From the NCBI RefSeq assembly GCF_017991995.1, contig NZ_JAGOPN010000009.1:1-64000 (forward strand): 64,000 nucleotides of DNA, in the 5' to 3' direction. How positions within the stretch are numbered: the first letter of the stretch is position 1; every line of letters begins with the position of its first letter. The DNA is from Pseudacidovorax sp. Its GTDB lineage: Bacteria > Pseudomonadota > Gammaproteobacteria > Burkholderiales > Burkholderiaceae_C. The translations under genes were made by a program, and so were the position numbers. This document shows, piece by piece, positions 61,371 to 64,000 of this stretch. Below the pieces are notes generated by a model. It was not told the origin of the DNA and did not search any database. It was given only the letters and a program-made list of their open reading frames with translations.

Positions 61371-63845
61371 ATGCCCGCGCGGTGGAAGGCCGGCGCCAGG
61401 GTGCGTGGCATGTGTCTTGCGACGCGGTCGTGTTGCCTTGCAGGGATCCCGACGTTGCAGCTCGAACAGTTCACGACCGAGTCCTACCCGGTGCACCAGC
61501 GCCCGCAGGCGTGGCGTGCCGCACTCGAGCCGCACCAGCTTCGCGCCTGCGAGACGCCCTCGGCCGCGCCGCTGCACGGCCGGCTGGCAGCGGGTCGGAC
61601 GGCGCGCGGCGTGGGCCTGGCGCGCGTGGCCTCCTCGCCGCAGACGCTGGAGCCGCTGCACGGCGACGCGGGCCATGTGTGGATCGCGCTGCTGCAGGCC
61701 GGAGAGGCGCATCTGCAGCCCGGCGACGGCCAGCCGGCCCTTGCCCTCGCCGCGGGCGATGTGGTGTGGGGCGCCACGCGCAGCGCGGCGCAGCTGGTGT
61801 TCCAGACGGACTTCCGCCAGTTCCACGTCTCGCTGCCCGCGCGTGCCTTCCCCGCCGGCCTGCGGGGCGGCCAGGGCACGGCCCTGGGCCACCTGCCCGG
61901 GCGCAGCGGCATGGGCCGCCTGCTGGCCGGCACCCTCGGCGCGCTGGAGGACGCTCTCGACAGCCTGGGCGACGACGACATCGCGCCGCTGGAACATTCG
62001 CTGTCCGAGCTCATCGCCGCACGCATGGCCGCGCGGCCGGGCGACGCCCCCGCCGGCATCAGCAACACGCAGGCCGCAACGTTCCGGCGCGTGTGCCAGT
62101 TCATCGAAGGGGCGCTGAGCGACCCCGCGCTCTCGCTGGCGGCGGTGGCCGCCCAGGAGCGCGTCTCCGAGCGCCTGGTGCAGAAGCTCTTCGAAGGCCA
62201 GGGCCTGACCTTCACCACCTACCTGCGCCAGCGCCGGCTGGAGCGCTGCCGCGCCGACCTGGCCAACCGCCAGTACGGCCACCTGTCGATCTCGGACATC
62301 TGCTTCCGCTGGGGCTTCAACGACGCGGCCCATTTCAGCCATGCCTTCCGCGACCGCTACCGCATGTCGCCGCGGCAGTACCGGCAGCAGGCCAACGAGG
62401 CCAGCCAGCAGAGCCTGCGCAAGCGCATCCAGCGCGGCTGGCCCTCGGGCTATTTCGAGTCGGGCGGCCGGTCCGAGCCGCAGGCCGATGCGCCACGCGG
62501 CGCGCCCGGGGGCGCGGCGAGCGCGCAGGCACCGGCCCCCTCGGCCGCCGCCGGCCAGACCGGCCGCCACCACCACCTGCCGGCCACGCCCGAGACCATC
62601 CACTGGGGCTACTTCAGCCGCACCATCCCGCCGGTGCTCACCGTGGCTTCGGGCGACATCGTGACCATCGAGACGCTGACCCAGCATGCGTACGACGACC
62701 ACGAGCGCATGATCAAGGGCGACTCGGGCGCCGAGCGCGTCTTCCACTGGACGCGCGAGCACAAGGCGGTGGACCGGCGCGGCGCCGGCCCCACCGACGC
62801 CTCCATCTACGGCCGCGGCAACGGCGAGGGTTTCGGCGTGCACATCTGCACCGGCCCCGTGGCCGTGCAGGGCGCGGAGCCGGGCGACGTGCTGGAGGTG
62901 CGCATCCTCGACCTCGCGCCCCGCCTGGCCGCCAATGCGCGCTACGAAGGCCGTGCCTTCGGCAGCAATGCGGCCGCCTGGTGGGGTTTCCATTACGACG
63001 ACCTGATCGAGGAGCCCAGGCCGCGCGAGGTCATCACCATCTACGAGGTGGACTGCCACCCCGGGCGCATGTGTGCCCATGCCGTCTACAACTTCCGCTG
63101 GACGCCGCAGCGCGATCCGCACGGCGTGCTGCACACCACCATCGACTACCCCGGCGTGCCGATCGACCGCAGTGCCATCGTCGAGAACCACGGCGTGCTG
63201 GAGGGCGTGAAGATCCCGGTGCGGCCGCACTTCGGCGTCATCGCGCTGGCACCGGCCGAGACGGGGCTGGTGGATTCGATCCCGCCCTCCTCCTTCGGCG
63301 GCAACCTCGACAACTGGCGCATCGCCAAGGGCGCCACGGTGTACCTGCGGGTGGCGGTGGACGGCGGCCTGCTGTCGGTGGGCGATCCGCATGCGTCGCA
63401 GGGCGACAGCGAGCTGTGCGGCACCGCCATCGAATGCTCGCTGACCGGCGTGTTCCAGCTCGTCCTGCACAAGGCCAAGGACCTGCGCGATGAGCCCTAT
63501 GCCGACATCGACTACCCGCTGGTCGAGACGGCCGACGAATGGGTGCTGCACGGCTTCTCGCATCCCAACTACCTGCAGGAGTTCGGCGACCGGGCGCGCA
63601 GCCTGGTGTACGAGAAGTCCTCGCTGGACCCGGCCATGCGCGACGCCTTTCGCAAGACACGGCGCTTCCTCATGACGGCCATGGGGCTGACGGAGGACGA
63701 GGCCATCTCGCTGATGTCGGTCGCCGTGGATTTCGGCGTCACGCAGGTGGTGGACGGCAACTGGGGGGTGCATGCCGTGATCCGCAAGGCCCTGTTCGAG
63801 GAGCGGCTGGCGAAGGCCCGGGCCGGCGCCTCCTCCGGCGCCTGA
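61371..63845 (+). CDS. AraC-type regulator fused to an acetamidase/formamidase
   Basis: 824-residue fusion. Residues about 30-345 form a complete AraC-type regulator: a cupin-like sensor (LQLEQFTTESYPVHQRPQAWRAALEP, GHVWIALLQAGEAHLQPGD) and the double helix-turn-helix (ALSLAAVAAQERVSERLVQKLFEGQG; LSISDICFRWGFNDAAHFSHAFRDRYRMSPRQYR). A Pro/Ala-rich linker (346-400) leads to a full FmdA/AmdA-type amidase (TPETIHWGYFSRTIPPVLTVASGDIVTIETLTQHAYDDHERMI to KALFEERL). Formamidase/acetamidase hydrolyses short amides to ammonia and acid. The frame is continuous across the linker with normal codon use, so it is not an artefact of adjacent genes. Start 61371 has ribosome site AAGGAA 5 bases upstream; Met14 is an alternative. 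Confidence 0.9.
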   Translation: MPARWKAGARVRGMCLATRSCCLAGIPTLQLEQFTTESYPVHQRPQAWRAALEPHQLRACETPSAAPLHGRLAAGRTARGVGLARVASSPQTLEPLHGDAGHVWIALLQAGEAHLQPGDGQPALALAAGDVVWGATRSAAQLVFQTDFRQFHVSLPARAFPAGLRGGQGTALGHLPGRSGMGRLLAGTLGALEDALDSLGDDDIAPLEHSLSELIAARMAARPGDAPAGISNTQAATFRRVCQFIEGALSDPALSLAAVAAQERVSERLVQKLFEGQGLTFTTYLRQRRLERCRADLANRQYGHLSISDICFRWGFNDAAHFSHAFRDRYRMSPRQYRQQANEASQQSLRKRIQRGWPSGYFESGGRSEPQADAPRGAPGGAASAQAPAPSAAAGQTGRHHHLPATPETIHWGYFSRTIPPVLTVASGDIVTIETLTQHAYDDHERMIKGDSGAERVFHWTREHKAVDRRGAGPTDASIYGRGNGEGFGVHICTGPVAVQGAEPGDVLEVRILDLAPRLAANARYEGRAFGSNAAAWWGFHYDDLIEEPRPREVITIYEVDCHPGRMCAHAVYNFRWTPQRDPHGVLHTTIDYPGVPIDRSAIVENHGVLEGVKIPVRPHFGVIALAPAETGLVDSIPPSSFGGNLDNWRIAKGATVYLRVAVDGGLLSVGDPHASQGDSELCGTAIECSLTGVFQLVLHKAKDLRDEPYADIDYPLVETADEWVLHGFSHPNYLQEFGDRARSLVYEKSSLDPAMRDAFRKTRRFLMTAMGLTEDEAISLMSVAVDFGVTQVVDGNWGVHAVIRKALFEERLAKARAGASSGA

Positions 63846-63863
63846 CCCTGGCGGCACGTCGCC

Positions 63864-63884
63864 GGCCGCGCGCTCAGCGCGGCC
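63864..63884. terminator. Hairpin between convergent acetamidase genes
   Basis: Perfect 8-base arms GGCCGCGC / GCGCGGCC with a 5-base loop that includes the stop codon of the minus-strand gene. It lies in the 28-base gap and may act as a two-way terminator, though no T-run is present. Confidence 0.45.
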
Positions 63885-64000
63885 CGAAGACGCACTTGCG
63901 GATGGACCCGTGCACGCCCCAGTTGCCGTCCACCACCTGGGTCACGCCGAAGTCGGCCGCCACGGACATGAGGGCGATGGCCTCGTCCTCGCTGAGCTTG
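63874..64000 (-). CDS. Second acetamidase/formamidase, C-terminal fragment
   Basis: The last 41 codons of a minus-strand gene cut by the right edge. The fragment KLSEDEAIALMSVAADFGVTQ and VVDGNWGVHGSIRKCVFGPR matches the C-terminus of the fusion protein on the opposite strand (TEDEAISLMSVAVDFGVTQ and VVDGNWGVHAVIRKALFEE) at about 30 of 36 positions, so it is a close paralogue. It is probably a stand-alone acetamidase/formamidase, perhaps the gene controlled by the neighbouring regulator. Confidence 0.88.
   Translation of the reverse strand, partial: KLSEDEAIALMSVAADFGVTQVVDGNWGVHGSIRKCVFGPR

Noticed and set aside
61326-63857. 843-codon minus-strand frame opposite the AraC-acetamidase gene
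   Set aside because: No domain and shadow-type composition; the plus-strand protein is recognised over its full length.
1-64000. tRNA/rRNA genes, CRISPR arrays, insertion sequences and prophage genes
   Set aside because: None seen: no regular spaced repeats, transposase or integrase motifs, or tRNA-like cloverleafs were found by reading both strands.

Overview
The window is very GC-rich (about 70 percent by eye), densely coded, and full of ATGA stop/start overlaps. The gene content (CysB, SsuD-type sulfonate genes, a TctC/Bug binding protein, PcaB/PcaL, a class I PHA-synthase-like protein next to FabI and Pta/AckA, cyclic beta-1,2-glucan synthase, VgrG) points to a free-living betaproteobacterium of the Burkholderiales, most likely Comamonadaceae. 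There is no rRNA, tRNA, IS element, prophage or CRISPR array.

Layout. 1-126: start of a type VI secretion vgrG leaving the window. 344-2440: MHYT-GGDEF-EAL cyclic-di-GMP protein. 2806-15100: divergent organosulfur region. The minus arm holds an acyl-CoA-dehydrogenase-like flavoprotein, a thiol dioxygenase and a four-domain rhodanese. The plus arm holds a solute-binding protein, an SsuD-like monooxygenase, a class II aldolase, a second binding protein, ABC permease and ATPase, a membrane cytochrome c, and a third binding protein broken by one extra G. 15410-25176: giant cyclic beta-1,2-glucan synthase, translationally coupled to a soluble histidine kinase. 25230-30298: PHB-depolymerase-type esterase, NhaA, cold-shock protein with a clean terminator, trypsin-like protease and PAS-GGDEF cyclase.

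30386-46897: a TetR regulator with two coupled genes (Lnb-like membrane protein, lipoprotein lipase) diverges from an operon of ten full-size genes: PhaC-like synthase, FabI, outer-membrane factor, HlyD adaptor, RbbA-like ABC protein, ABC-2 permease, phasin-like protein, MaoC-phosphotransacetylase, acetate kinase and universal stress protein. The promoter between them carries a 22-bp palindrome (probable TetR operator) and an FNR/ANR-type box placed correctly for activation, so the operon is probably induced at low oxygen and links PHA/acyl metabolism, acetate fermentation and export.

46975-49020: lipoprotein PAP2 phosphatase with an autotransporter-like repeat tail. 49305-53726: minus-strand group of metallophosphoesterase, MFS carrier, ArsB-like transporter and CHASE3 membrane protein. 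53924-54358: small lipoprotein. 54643: CysB, the expected regulator of the sulfur genes. 55739-60344: protocatechuate-branch genes pcaL and pcaB, a Bug binding protein and a divergent LysR regulator. 60382-64000: DUF1289 protein, a structured intergenic region ending in a strong terminator, RidA, an unusual AraC-regulator/acetamidase fusion, and the end of a second acetamidase facing it tail to tail.

The most interesting signals are a 195-bp multi-hairpin repeat found twice just after stop codons, the AraC-acetamidase fusion next to a paralogue, the double-controlled phaC promoter, and two tiny ORFs that bridge pta and ackA by overlapping stop/start codons.
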